DNA of 64,000 nucleotides from Myxococcales bacterium (GTDB lineage: Bacteria; Myxococcota_A; Polyangia; Nannocystales; Nannocystaceae): NCBI GenBank assembly GCA_020633335.1, contig JACKDU010000004.1, positions 1 through 64,000 on the forward strand. Reading direction: 5' to 3'. The position numbers were made by a program, and so were the translations under genes. The notes beneath the pieces were generated by a model. It ran no database searches and was not told where the DNA came from. It saw only the letters and a list, made by a program, of their open reading frames with translations. Below, one piece after another: positions 25,811 to 34,479 of this stretch. Each line of letters opens with the position of its first letter. The first letter of the stretch is position 1.

Positions 25811-27340
25811 ATGAAGACGAGCGTCCGCGAGGTAGACGGCACCTTTGAGATCGACACTACCCCGCCAGGGGTCTCCCCCGACGACGCGCTCTCCTTCACC
25901 GAGGACGACGACGCCAGCGATGAGGGCGCCTGGCAGGAGGCGATCGAGGAGCCGTGGGACGAGTTCGACCAGGAGGCCGAGGACCCCGACGAGGCCCCCC
26001 TGGTGGTCGACTTCACCGGCGTCGAGCTCGAGGACGACTCGACCTTCGAGCGCTGGCTGCAGAGCGGCCTCAAGGCGCTCGTCGACCCGACGCTGGTCGT
26101 CGACGGCGCCCTCGGCCGGCGCTCACGCCAGGCGATCAAGCGCTTCCAGTCGCGGGCCCACACGCTCCGCGGCCGCGGCCCCAAGCTCGGGGTCGACGGC
26201 GTCCCGGGGCCGAAGACCGTCGAGGCGCTCGAGGGCCTGACCGAGAGCGAGGCGCCCGACCGCCACGAGGGGGAGCCCGAGCCCGCCCCCGAGCCCGAGC
26301 CCGCCCCCGAGCCCGAGCCCGAGCCGTCCCCGGAGCCCGAGCCCGAGCCGGCGACCGACGAGCTCCACATCGCCGCCGGCGAGGCCGACCTCAAGGTCCG
26401 CGAGGTCGTCCGCGACGGGGTCACCACCTACGTCGTCAGCGGCGGCGGCGATCAGGTCTCCTTCTCCTACTGGACCAAGAGCTACCGCGACTACCGGCCC
26501 TACGCCGTGAGCCGCTACCGCGGCGCGAAGAAGGGCCTCGTCGACGACGCGACGATCCTCGCGGCCGGCTACTCCAAGAGCGAGCTCGGGATCCTCCGGG
26601 CCAACTCGCTCAAGGAGTCGGGCGGCACCTTCGGGGCGATCAACACCTGGGACAACCAGATCGTCTCCTGGGGGATGGCCCAGTTCGCCGGCCACGCCGG
26701 CACCCTCGCGGTCCTCCTCGCGTCGCTCAAGGAGGACGAGCGGAGCGCCGCCGCCTACCGCCGCTGGTTCTCGGACAACGGGATCGACGTCGACTACGGC
26801 GACTACCCGTGGAAGGACAAGACCAAGAAGGGCTGGCACGTGGTCGTCAGCGCCGACGGCCAGACCTTCCGCGGCGACGACGGCTGGGAGGCGATCCGCC
26901 AGCGCCCGGCGATGATCGGCGCCTTCCTCCTCGCCGGCAACGACCCGTCGATCGCCCTCGGTCAGATCCTCTTCTGGCGGAGCTCCTTCCTCAGCCGGGC
27001 GATCCGCAAGATCATCGGCAAGGACAAGAAGGCCGGCCGCCAGGGCGCCCGCGCGCTCGCCTTCATGACCGCCGAGCGCACCCTCGCGCTGATCGTCCGC
27101 CTCAACAACTGGATGCCCGCCTACGTCGTCAAGTGGTGCGATCGCTTCCTCGCCGAGTACGCGGAGGCGCACCCCGACGCCAGGGTCTACGACCCGAAGC
27201 GCTGGGACCAGACGATCGAGGACTGGATCGCCGAGCGGATCATGAAGGAGCGGCGCGAGGTCAAGCGCGGCGACTACGACGACTACGCCCTCGACCTCAG
27301 CCGAGAGCGCGGCTCCTTCGTCGTCGGCTCCGACGAGTAG
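25811..27340 (+). CDS. Peptidoglycan-binding/transglycosylase-like protein, candidate eCIS cargo
   Basis: The 509-residue protein has four parts: an acidic disordered N-terminus (residues 1-75, rich in Asp/Glu, no signal peptide), a PG_binding_1 domain (about 78-145; LVVDGALGRRSRQAIKRFQ and LGVDGVPGPKTVEAL), a Glu-Pro repeat linker (about 155-185) and a lysozyme-like domain (about 230-480). The last contains NSLKESGG with a plausible catalytic Glu and VSWGMAQFAGHAG. It would cleave or bind murein. Because it lacks a secretion signal and is divergent from the eCIS operon, I suspect that it is loaded into the tube or helps release particles. The ATG at 25811 is 5' of the whole acidic segment. 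Confidence 0.75.
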   Translation: MKTSVREVDGTFEIDTTPPGVSPDDALSFTEDDDASDEGAWQEAIEEPWDEFDQEAEDPDEAPLVVDFTGVELEDDSTFERWLQSGLKALVDPTLVVDGALGRRSRQAIKRFQSRAHTLRGRGPKLGVDGVPGPKTVEALEGLTESEAPDRHEGEPEPAPEPEPAPEPEPEPSPEPEPEPATDELHIAAGEADLKVREVVRDGVTTYVVSGGGDQVSFSYWTKSYRDYRPYAVSRYRGAKKGLVDDATILAAGYSKSELGILRANSLKESGGTFGAINTWDNQIVSWGMAQFAGHAGTLAVLLASLKEDERSAAAYRRWFSDNGIDVDYGDYPWKDKTKKGWHVVVSADGQTFRGDDGWEAIRQRPAMIGAFLLAGNDPSIALGQILFWRSSFLSRAIRKIIGKDKKAGRQGARALAFMTAERTLALIVRLNNWMPAYVVKWCDRFLAEYAEAHPDARVYDPKRWDQTIEDWIAERIMKERREVKRGDYDDYALDLSRERGSFVVGSDE

Positions 27341-27359
27341 GCCGGCGGCGACGGGTCGC

Positions 27360-27415
27360 CCGGGAGACGTCCACGCACGCCCCACGCGCGCGAGCACGCG
27401 CGCGACGTCTCCCGG
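27360..27415 (+). repeat. Strong inverted repeat after the hydrolase gene
   Basis: A perfect 12-base inverted repeat (CCGGGAGACGTC at 27360-27371 and GACGTCTCCCGG at 27404-27415) encloses a 32-base loop which itself contains a CGCGCG-AGCA-CGCGCG hairpin. It lies 20 bases after the hydrolase stop. There is no T-run, so it may be a stabilising or attenuating 3' structure rather than a classical terminator. Confidence 0.6.
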
Positions 27416-27481
27416 TCGGCGCGACTTGACCGAAGAGCCAGGCTCGCCGACGCTTGCCCTCCCCTCTTCAAGGAGAATTCG

Positions 27482-27736
27482 GTGGAAGGATACATCGGCG
27501 AGATTCGACTCTTTGGCGGCACCTTCGCGCCCCTCAACTGGTCCTTCTGTGACGGTCAGCTGCTCCAGCCGAGCCAGTACCCGGCGCTCTTCTCGATCCT
27601 CGGCAACTCCTACGGCGGGGACGGCAGGACCAACTTCGCGCTGCCGAAGCTCGCCTCGGTCTCCGAGAGCGACGGCGGCCCGGTCCCCGTCCGCTACATC
27701 ATCTGCGTGAACGGCAACTACCCGCAGCGGCCCTGA
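27482..27736 (+). CDS. Mini phage tail-collar protein
   Basis: The 84-residue product matches microcystin-dependent/tail-collar proteins: the start EGYIGEIRLFGGTFAPLNW, CDGQLL, FSILGNSYGGDG and LPKL, then directly RYIICVNGNYPQR, which is the normal end of the family. Usual members are about twice as long; here the middle loop is missing, giving a compact version. The GTG start at 27482 has the ribosome-binding site AAGGAGAA. It is located after the cargo candidate and may be a fibre-tip or adhesive accessory. Confidence 0.8.
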   Translation: MEGYIGEIRLFGGTFAPLNWSFCDGQLLQPSQYPALFSILGNSYGGDGRTNFALPKLASVSESDGGPVPVRYIICVNGNYPQRP

Positions 27737-27809
27737 GCCCGCGACCGCCGGGCGCCGGCGATCACGGCCGGAGAGTGCTCGCGCCGCCCCCTTCCGCTAC
27801 ACTCCGTCG

Positions 27810-28145
27810 GTGGCACAGTGGGCCGGACAATACACGGGCCGAACGCACAGGAGCGCCGCCGCCGACGCGGAGGCGCTCCTGCGGCGGGCGATCGAGGCCT
27901 TTCGCGGCGCGACCGACGAGGAGCGCCGGCGCAAGGCGAAGGCGCTCGTGCGCCTGGCGGAGCGCCTCCGCGTCGTCCGACGGCGGCTCCTGCGAGCGCG
28001 CGCGGACGACGACGCGACCCTCCGAGGAGCGACGGGCGCGAGCGATGAGGTGCGGCGCCTCGATGAGCGCGGCGTCGCCGGCATCCTCGAGGAGTTCGCC
28101 GCGCTCGACGCCCTCGCCGCGGCGGGGCCGATCACCCCGGGATGA
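27810..28145 (+). CDS. Small helical, Arg/Ala-rich hypothetical protein
   Basis: The 111-residue frame with a GTG start at 27810 encodes a highly charged helical protein with heptad-like spacing (ADAEALLRRAIEAFRGATDEERRRKAKALVRLAERLRVVRRRLL). No family is recognised. The stop at 28143-28145 overlaps the end of the convergent lipoprotein gene by 14 bases. A coding character is likely from the amphipathic pattern but not proven. Confidence 0.45.
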   Translation: MAQWAGQYTGRTHRSAAADAEALLRRAIEAFRGATDEERRRKAKALVRLAERLRVVRRRLLRARADDDATLRGATGASDEVRRLDERGVAGILEEFAALDALAAAGPITPG

Positions 28146-29661
28146 TCGGCTCCTCGTCGTCCGGCTGGATGCAGGTCGAGAGGTCGAAGAGCATGAAGAC
28201 CAGCGCCTTCTCCTGGGGCGAGAGCTCGTCGGTGACGCAGCCGCTCGGGAAGGGGGCGCCGACCTGGTCGCCCGACGAGACGTGGATGTCGGAGAAGACC
28301 ACGCGGCCGCAGAGCTCCTCGTCGGGGACCCCGAGCGGGGTGTTGAAGGAGAAGTACTGGACCGCGTCGAGGCTCGGGATGTAGAGCCAGCGCTGGACCA
28401 ACGCGGCGTCGATCGACTTCACCGAGAGCTGGGCGGCGTAGAGGACGATCTCGCCGAGGTTCATCGACCCGCCGACGTGGAGGAGCCAGGCCGCGAGCGC
28501 CTTGCCCTTGGGGAAGGTCGTGTCGACGGCGCCGTCGATCACGTTGTTGGGGTCCGGGAGGAACTCGAACTGGGCGACGCTCGGGAAGGGATCGGGCCCC
28601 TTGCGGAGCCAGTAGTTGTGGATATGCGAGGCGAAGATCCGGCCGCCGATCGCCGTGTAGTCCTGGATCGCCTGGGCCGCCATCGCCGACTTGTTCGACT
28701 CGTCGAGGGTCCCCTCGCAGGCGAGGAGGAGGATGTCGTAGGGCTCGAGGGTGCCGAGCGCGTTCCAGAGGGCGGTCGACGCCGGGAAGGCGGCGCCGCC
28801 GTTGAGGCCGCCGTCGTACTTCGACGCCCCGCCGAGCCCCTGATAGATGTTGATCCGACCGGCCCCCTCGGGGGGCGTGAACTCGGCGTCGTCGACCCCG
28901 ATCTTCCGCAGCAGGCACTCGAGGGGATCGGCGCCGCCGGTGGTGATCGCGATCCGCGGGAGGTCGCCCTCGCCCTGGTTGCGCGGCATCCGGGTGAGCT
29001 CGGGGTCGAGGAGGGGGTTGTCGACGCAGGGATCGACCTTGGGGATCGTCACCTGACGCCGCCACTTGCCGGCCTGGATCACCAGCGGGATCGAGTCGCC
29101 GGCCGGCACGTCCTCGAGGACGAAGTTGCCCTGGGTGTCGGTGAGGGTGGCGACCAGCGGATCGCCGGAGAGCCCGTCGGTGCAGGCGGCGCAGGTCACC
29201 CCGTCGACGAGCGGCTCGAGCGGCGCGTTGGGGACGAAGACGACGACGTTGTAGAGCGGGAGGACGCCCGCCGGGTCGTAGACCGTCCCGCTCAGGGTGG
29301 TCGTCAGGTCGCCGCCGCACTCGACCTGCTGGCACTCGAGGTTCTCGCAGGCGGGGCCGGTGGTCGCGGTGTCGCTCTCGCTCTCGGCCCCGCCGGTCGA
29401 CGATCCGGTCGAGGTCGAGGCCGCGCTCGTCGTCGAGTCGCTGGTGTCGCCGGACGTGCTCGACCCGGAGCCCTCGGTCGAGGACCCGCCGCTCGTCGCC
29501 GTCGCGCTCACGCCGGTGGTCGCGGTCGCGGTCGCGGTCGCGGTCGCGCTGCCGTCCCCCCGTGAGGTCGAGTCGTCGCCGCCGCAGCCGGCGATCGCGA
29601 GGAGCGGGAGGGCGAGGGCGAGGGGCGCGGCGGCGCGGGGCGAGCGGGCGGGCGTGGGCAT
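28132..29661 (-). CDS. Secreted lipoprotein with carboxypeptidase-regulatory-like domain
   Basis: The 509-residue product has a signal peptide with lipobox IAGC (Cys26), then GGDDS, a tether of Ser/Thr/Ala/Gly to about residue 100, and a Cys-rich knot (CENLECQQVECGG). A carboxypeptidase-regulatory-like beta-sandwich follows (LSGTVYDPAGVLPLYNVVVFVPN, DTQGNFVLEDVPAG), then a larger domain of about 280 residues with YDILLLACEG, as in glutamine-amidotransferase-like folds. The function is unknown, and the surface location is inferred. The open frame extends upstream to 31011 on chemoreceptor DNA; the ATG at 29661 just before the signal peptide is the real start. Confidence 0.75.
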   Translation of the reverse strand: MPTPARSPRAAAPLALALPLLAIAGCGGDDSTSRGDGSATATATATATTGVSATATSGGSSTEGSGSSTSGDTSDSTTSAASTSTGSSTGGAESESDTATTGPACENLECQQVECGGDLTTTLSGTVYDPAGVLPLYNVVVFVPNAPLEPLVDGVTCAACTDGLSGDPLVATLTDTQGNFVLEDVPAGDSIPLVIQAGKWRRQVTIPKVDPCVDNPLLDPELTRMPRNQGEGDLPRIAITTGGADPLECLLRKIGVDDAEFTPPEGAGRINIYQGLGGASKYDGGLNGGAAFPASTALWNALGTLEPYDILLLACEGTLDESNKSAMAAQAIQDYTAIGGRIFASHIHNYWLRKGPDPFPSVAQFEFLPDPNNVIDGAVDTTFPKGKALAAWLLHVGGSMNLGEIVLYAAQLSVKSIDAALVQRWLYIPSLDAVQYFSFNTPLGVPDEELCGRVVFSDIHVSSGDQVGAPFPSGCVTDELSPQEKALVFMLFDLSTCIQPDDEEPIIPG

Positions 29662-29839
29662 GGCGGAGGCCGACGATAGCCGCTTTGCCGGCCGCGGGAT
29701 GGGTCGCGCCGGCCCCAGCGGCCGCCCCCGCCCTCCCCGGCCCGCGCGGGAAGGCGCGCGCGGCCCCCCGGCTGGTCCTATCGCGCCGCCTTTCGTACAA
29801 TCGGCGTCCTTGAGCGCCTCGATCGACACCCGCCTCCCG

Positions 29840-31789
29840 ATGCCCTCAGCGGCCCCGCTGATCGCCGGCGTTGCCGCGGCGGCGGTCACCTTCCTCCTCC
29901 CCCAGCAGCCGCTCGTCGGGGCCCTCCTCGGGCTCATCGCCGGCGGCAGCGGGTGGTTCCTCGCGAGCCGGGCCGAGGCGATCCTCGCCCGCGTCGAGGG
30001 CGAACGCCAGGCCCTCGCCGAGGGCGAGCGCGGCCGCGGCGATCGCCAGCTCCAGGCGGCGACCGCCCGCGCCGACGAGGCCCAGGCCCAGCTCCAGCAG
30101 CTCCAGGCCCGCCTCCAGCAGACCCAGGGGGAGCTCGGCCAGGCGAACGCCCGGGCCGCCGCCGCCGAGGGGCAGCTCCAGGGGCTCCGCGGCCACCTCC
30201 AGATGGTCGAGGGGAGCGCCCAGGAGCTCAGCCAGCGCCTGCGGGCGAGCGAGTCGCAGCTCGCCGAGAGCCAGACCCAGCTCCGGGCGCTCCAGCTCAG
30301 CCCCGACGGCGAGCGGATCCGCGGCGATCTCGAGGCCGCCCGCCGCAAGATCCGCAAGCTCGAGGCCGAGCTCGAGGAGTCCTTCACCTCGCAGACCCGC
30401 GCCCGCGGCCTCGAGGCCGAGCTCCGGGCGCTCGAGACCCGCCTCGGCGAGCTCACCAGCCAGCGCGACGGGGCGCTCCGCGACGCCGAGCAGCTCCGGG
30501 CGATGATCGACCGCGGCCTCCCGAAGCGGGGCGCCGACGCCGAGACCTCGGCGGCGATGGACGAGCTCCGCGAGGGCTTCGCCGCGACCTCTACCGCGAT
30601 CGAGGAGACCTTCCAGGCCCTCACCGCGATGACCTCCGGGCTCAAGGGGATCGCCGAGAACGTCGAGAAGCTGGCGACCAACGCCGAGGAGAGCTCGAGC
30701 TCGATCCTCGAGATGGCGGCCGCCAACGACGAGGTCGCCGAGAGCATGCAGAGCCTCGCCGGCTCGGTCCAGGAGACCGCCGGCGCGATCGAGCAGATGA
30801 CCTTCTCGGTCAAGGAGGTCGCCAAGAACATCGAGGCGCTCTCGTCGACCGCCGAGGAGACCTCGGTGGCGATGAACGAGATGGACGTGTCGATCCAGCA
30901 GGTCGAGAACAACGCCAACCAGACCGCCAAGCTCTCCGAGGAGGTGGTCTGGGCGGCCGAGGGCGGCGTCGACGCGATCAACCAGACGATCGAGGTCATC
31001 AACCTGATCAAGACCTACTCGGCCGACGCGGTCTCGGTGATCTCGCGCCTCGGCGAGCGGATCCACGAGATCGGCAAGATCCTCAGCGTGATCGACGACG
31101 TCTCCGAGCAGACCAACCTCCTCGCGCTCAACGCGGCGATCATCGCCGCCCAGGCCGGCGAGCACGGCAAGGGCTTCGCGGTCGTCGCCGACGAGATCAA
31201 GGACCTGGCCGAACGGTCAGCTTCGTCGACCAAGGAGATCGCCGACATCATCAAGGCGGTCCAGCGCGAGAGCCGGAACGCGGTCGAGGCGGTCCAGCGC
31301 TCGAGCTCCGCGGTCGACGACGGCGTCCGGGTCTCCCACCAGGCCGAGGACTCGCTCAAGCGGATCTCGGAGTCGGCCCGCCACTCGACCGGCATGGTCC
31401 GCGAGATCGCCCGGGCCGCCGAGGCCCAGACCCGCGGCTCCAAGCAGGTCACCGACGCGATCAGCGTGGTCGCCACCACCGTCCAGCAGGTCGCCTCGGC
31501 GACCGCCGAGCAGGCCCGCGGCGCCGACCTGATCATGCGCTCGGCCGAGCGCATGAAGACGATCACCCGCCACGTCGAGCGCTCGACCCAGGAGCAGACC
31601 AGCGGCTCCCGCCAGATCACCCGGGCGATCGAGATCATCTCGGAGATGGTCGGTCAGCTCTCGGTCGCCCAGCGCTCGCAGTCGCAGGGCTCCGGCACGA
31701 TCCTCGAGGGGCTCAACTCGGTCCGCGAGGCGACGCTCTACCAGCGCACCCTCCTCGACGACATCGCGAAGCGGATCAACGCGAGCTGA
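29840..31789 (+). CDS. Methyl-accepting chemotaxis protein-like receptor without periplasmic domain
   Basis: The 649-residue protein starts with two adjacent membrane segments (about residues 4-17 and 22-40) without a sensory domain between them. A Gln/Ala-rich coiled coil (about 50-220) and a full MCP signalling domain follow. The hairpin tip near residue 425 reads NLLALNAAIIAAQAGE then HGKGFAVVADEIKDLAERS. Two positions differ from the commoner AAIEAARAGE. It should report cytoplasmic or membrane state to a CheA-type kinase; no che genes are in the window. TTG at 29810 in the same frame is an alternative start. Confidence 0.85.
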   Translation: MPSAAPLIAGVAAAAVTFLLPQQPLVGALLGLIAGGSGWFLASRAEAILARVEGERQALAEGERGRGDRQLQAATARADEAQAQLQQLQARLQQTQGELGQANARAAAAEGQLQGLRGHLQMVEGSAQELSQRLRASESQLAESQTQLRALQLSPDGERIRGDLEAARRKIRKLEAELEESFTSQTRARGLEAELRALETRLGELTSQRDGALRDAEQLRAMIDRGLPKRGADAETSAAMDELREGFAATSTAIEETFQALTAMTSGLKGIAENVEKLATNAEESSSSILEMAAANDEVAESMQSLAGSVQETAGAIEQMTFSVKEVAKNIEALSSTAEETSVAMNEMDVSIQQVENNANQTAKLSEEVVWAAEGGVDAINQTIEVINLIKTYSADAVSVISRLGERIHEIGKILSVIDDVSEQTNLLALNAAIIAAQAGEHGKGFAVVADEIKDLAERSASSTKEIADIIKAVQRESRNAVEAVQRSSSAVDDGVRVSHQAEDSLKRISESARHSTGMVREIARAAEAQTRGSKQVTDAISVVATTVQQVASATAEQARGADLIMRSAERMKTITRHVERSTQEQTSGSRQITRAIEIISEMVGQLSVAQRSQSQGSGTILEGLNSVREATLYQRTLLDDIAKRINAS

Positions 31790-31933
31790 CCCGGGGGCCG
31801 GACGAGGGCCGCGCGCGCGCGAGGTCAGCCCCTCGTGGCTCCCCACCCCCGCCCCTCCCGCGCGCTCCCCGCCTGGCCCCTCTGCCCTCGTCCGCGGGCG
31901 CTGAGGTCCTCGCCGCCGCCCACGGACGCTGCT

Positions 31934-32446
31934 ATGGTGAGCCCCGTGTTCGGCATGGGCCTCACCGAGATCCTGCTGGTCGGGATCGTCGTCCTCCTCC
32001 TCTTCTCGCCCAAGGAGCTGCCGGGGATGATCAAGGGCGTCGCCCGCTTCTACGGCTCGCTGCGGCGGACGGCGGAGGACTTCCGGGCGCAGGTGATGGA
32101 GGCCGAGGAGCTCCGCGAGCCGCTCGACGAGATCCGCGACGCCTACCGCGGGACCAAGGCCCAGCTCACCGAGGCCCAGGGCGCCGCCCGCCGCGAGCTC
32201 GCCAAGGCCCGCCTCGAGGCGCGGATGGCCGAGCAACGCCTCGCTCGCCTCGCCCGCGAGGAGTCCGACCTCGCCTCCAAGGAAGCCGCCGCCAAGTCGG
32301 CCGCGAGCTCGCTCCCCGAGGGCGCCGACGAGGGCCCGCAGGAGGGCGCGGCCCCTGAGAGCGCGGCCCCGCGCCCGCGGCCGACCGCGGCCCCGACCAA
32401 GCGCCCGAGCGGCGGCGACGACCCTGACGAGCGCGGCGCCGCCTGA
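31934..32446 (+). CDS. Twin-arginine translocase TatA/TatB family protein
   Basis: The 170-residue protein has the short N-terminal helix GLTEILLVGIVVLLLFSPKELP, with the polar Glu and the hinge Pro, followed by an amphipathic helix (MIKGVARFYGSLRRTAEDF) and a charged tail. The long acidic tail and the Glu in the first helix favour TatB. It is followed 23 bases later by tatC and most likely forms one operon with it. It would help export folded proteins such as the RR-signal DUF1501 protein at 61464-62789. Confidence 0.85.
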   Translation: MVSPVFGMGLTEILLVGIVVLLLFSPKELPGMIKGVARFYGSLRRTAEDFRAQVMEAEELREPLDEIRDAYRGTKAQLTEAQGAARRELAKARLEARMAEQRLARLAREESDLASKEAAAKSAASSLPEGADEGPQEGAAPESAAPRPRPTAAPTKRPSGGDDPDERGAA

Positions 32447-32469
32447 GCCTTGAACCTGGCCTTTCGACC

Positions 32470-33345
32470 ATGACCAGCGGCGCATCAAAGCCCGAGAAGA
32501 ACGGCCAGGAGGGCCTCGCGGAGGGGCCCGAGGGCGACGTCCCGATGTCGTTCTGGGACCACCTCAGCGACCTCCGCTCCGCCCTGATGAAGTCGGCGCT
32601 CGGCGTCTCCGCCGGCTTCGCGATCTGCTTCACCTACGCCACCGAGATCCGCGAGTTCCTCGCCCGCCCCCTCCACGCCGCGTGGGTCGAGGCCGGCCTC
32701 AAGGGCGAGCCGCAGCTCCAGGTCCTGGCGATGATGGACGCCTTCATCACCGACATCCGGGTCGCGGTCGCCGGCGGCATCTTCGCGGCGACGCCGGTGA
32801 TCTTCTACCAGCTCTGGGCCTTCATCTCGCCCGGCCTCTACAAGCGAGAGAAGCGCTTCGTCATCCCCTTCGTCGGCGCCTCGGTGCTCCTCTTCATGCT
32901 CGGCGCCGGCTTCTGCTACGGCTTCGTCCTCCCGTGGACGATCCAGTGGCTCTTCGGCTACACGCAGTCGACCGCCGCCGACACCCCGGTGATCTACAAC
33001 CTCACGCTCAACGACTACATCCGCGACACCACCAAGATCCTCGTCGCCTTCGGCCTGGTCTTTGAGCTCCCGCTCCTCGCGGCCTTCCTCGCCGCCGCCG
33101 GGGTGATCGACCACCGCTCGCTCCTCCGCTTCTGGAAGATCGCGGTCGTCCTGATCTTCATCGTCGCCGCCTTCCTGACGCCGCCCGAGCCGGTCTCGCA
33201 GATGATGATGGCGATCCCGATGATCATCCTCTTCTTCATCAGCGTCGGCGTCGCCTACCTCCTCTCGCGGGGGCACCGTCGCGCGGCCGCCGAGGCCCTC
33301 GCGCGGATCGACGCCGACGAGCGCGGCGAGGCCGACGGGCGCTGA
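32470..33345 (+). CDS. tatC: Twin-arginine translocase subunit TatC
   Basis: The 291-residue protein has the TatC pattern: MSFWDHLSDLRSALMKS at the cytoplasmic N-terminus, six hydrophobic segments, the box ATPVIFYQLWAFISPGLYKREKR between helices 2 and 3, FELPLL in helix 4, and TPPEPVSQMMMAIPM before the last helices. It has a 25-residue hydrophilic N-terminal extension and a basic C-terminal tail. TatC binds the twin-arginine signal peptide. It is encoded directly after the TatA/B gene. Confidence 0.95.
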   Translation: MTSGASKPEKNGQEGLAEGPEGDVPMSFWDHLSDLRSALMKSALGVSAGFAICFTYATEIREFLARPLHAAWVEAGLKGEPQLQVLAMMDAFITDIRVAVAGGIFAATPVIFYQLWAFISPGLYKREKRFVIPFVGASVLLFMLGAGFCYGFVLPWTIQWLFGYTQSTAADTPVIYNLTLNDYIRDTTKILVAFGLVFELPLLAAFLAAAGVIDHRSLLRFWKIAVVLIFIVAAFLTPPEPVSQMMMAIPMIILFFISVGVAYLLSRGHRRAAAEALARIDADERGEADGR

Positions 33346-33474
33346 CGCTCCGTCACCTCGCCGGCGGCCGTCCACGAGCGCATGGGGGCGCCCTCTGCCC
33401 CGAGCGCGCATCTCGCGCGAAAGAATTGCATGGGACTAGGCCAAGGGCGGATTGTTGCCTATTCTCCGGGCCCT

Positions 33475-34419
33475 ATGGCTCTGCCCTCCTCCTTCTGGTC
33501 CAAGCTCCTCGCCGTCCCCTTCGCGGCGGCGCTCTTCGCTCAGAGCGGCTGCGTCTGCGGTCCCGGCCCCAACCAGGGCGGCTACGACGAGGAATTCAAG
33601 GATCCCCCGAAGTCGCTCCAGAACGTCAAGTTCATCGAGAGCGAGAAGGGCGCCCCCGAGGTCGTCGGCTGCGCCGACGGTCAGCGCGAGGGCTTCGCGG
33701 ACATGACCAAGCACAAGCGGATCGCCGGCTGCGTCGCCCGCTGGCAGGGCGTCCACAGCCTCCGCGACAAGCCGACCGGTCGCCCCTGCGGCGACGACGG
33801 CGACGTCTGTGAGGTCCCCGCCGACGCCTGCGCGCCCGGCTGGCACATCTGCGGCTCCGACGGCAAGAACACCGACCTCAAGTCGCACACCACCTGGCGC
33901 GCCTGCGAGAAGGAGGCCGGCCCGGGCAAGTTCGTCGCGTCGATGAGCCACGGCCAGACCGACGAGCTCTGCCCGCCGCCGCCGACCGCCAACACCGAGT
34001 TCCCGTGCATGGAGTCGGGCTACTGCTCCGAGCCGGTCTGCTGCGGCGAGGACTGCCAGTACGGCAAGTGCCGCGACGCGGTCTGGCGGGGCAAGACCCG
34101 GATCTCGCTGGGCAAGGCCGAGGGCTGCGGCGCCGTCACCTCCGAGCGCAACGGCGGCGTCCTCTGCTGCTACGACGGCCCCGGTGATCCGGCGCCCGCC
34201 GGGCAGCCGGCGGCCGGGACCCCGACGGCCCCGGTCGAGAGCGGCGGCGTCGAGGCGGCCCCCGGCGAGACCGGCGGCGCCGCCCCCACGGGCGCGCCGA
34301 CGGCGGACCCGACGATCCCCGACTCGACCGTCTCGCCGACCGCCGTCCCCGGCGCGGCGCCGACGACCGTGACCGCGCCGGTCGGCGCCGATCCGACCAA
34401 GGCCCCCGCGAAGAAGTAG
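33475..34419 (+). CDS. Cys-rich lipoprotein with Pro/Ala/Thr tail
   Basis: The 314-residue product has a signal peptide ending in the lipobox QSGC (Cys26), then CVCGPGPN. A Cys-rich domain (about residues 60-235) contains many spaced cysteines (CPPPPTANTEFPCMESGYC, CCGEDCQYGKC), and the C-terminal 80 residues are rich in Ala, Pro, Thr and Gly. No enzymatic motif is seen. I chose the ATG at 33475 because the signal peptide begins there, although the frame is open from 33382. A strong terminator follows 23 bases after the stop. Confidence 0.7.
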   Translation: MALPSSFWSKLLAVPFAAALFAQSGCVCGPGPNQGGYDEEFKDPPKSLQNVKFIESEKGAPEVVGCADGQREGFADMTKHKRIAGCVARWQGVHSLRDKPTGRPCGDDGDVCEVPADACAPGWHICGSDGKNTDLKSHTTWRACEKEAGPGKFVASMSHGQTDELCPPPPTANTEFPCMESGYCSEPVCCGEDCQYGKCRDAVWRGKTRISLGKAEGCGAVTSERNGGVLCCYDGPGDPAPAGQPAAGTPTAPVESGGVEAAPGETGGAAPTGAPTADPTIPDSTVSPTAVPGAAPTTVTAPVGADPTKAPAKK

Positions 34420-34442
34420 CCGCGACCCGCGGCCCCATCGAA

Positions 34443-34479
34443 CGAGCCGCCGGGCCTCCCGGCGGCTCGTCTCGTTTTT
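34443..34479 (+). terminator. Rho-independent terminator
   Basis: A perfect 12-base stem (CGAGCCGCCGGG / CCCGGCGGCTCG) with loop CCT is followed by TCTCGTTTTT. It terminates the Cys-rich lipoprotein gene on the plus strand. The T-run touches the stop codon of the convergent LETM1-like gene. Confidence 0.9.

Noticed and set aside
27337..27420. The strong inverted repeat after the hydrolase gene as an origin or phage attachment site.
   Set aside because: It is a simple nested GC hairpin without direct repeats, integrase gene or iterons nearby; a transcript-end structure is simpler.
29297..29839. Upstream extension of the chemoreceptor frame by 181 codons.
   Set aside because: It overlaps the lipoprotein signal-peptide region on the opposite strand and reads as low-complexity; the membrane hairpin begins right after the Met at 29840.
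32470..33345. A dedicated link between the Tat genes and the RR-signal DUF1501 protein.
   Set aside because: They are about 29 kb apart with many unrelated operons between; Tat is a general pathway, so no special link is supported.
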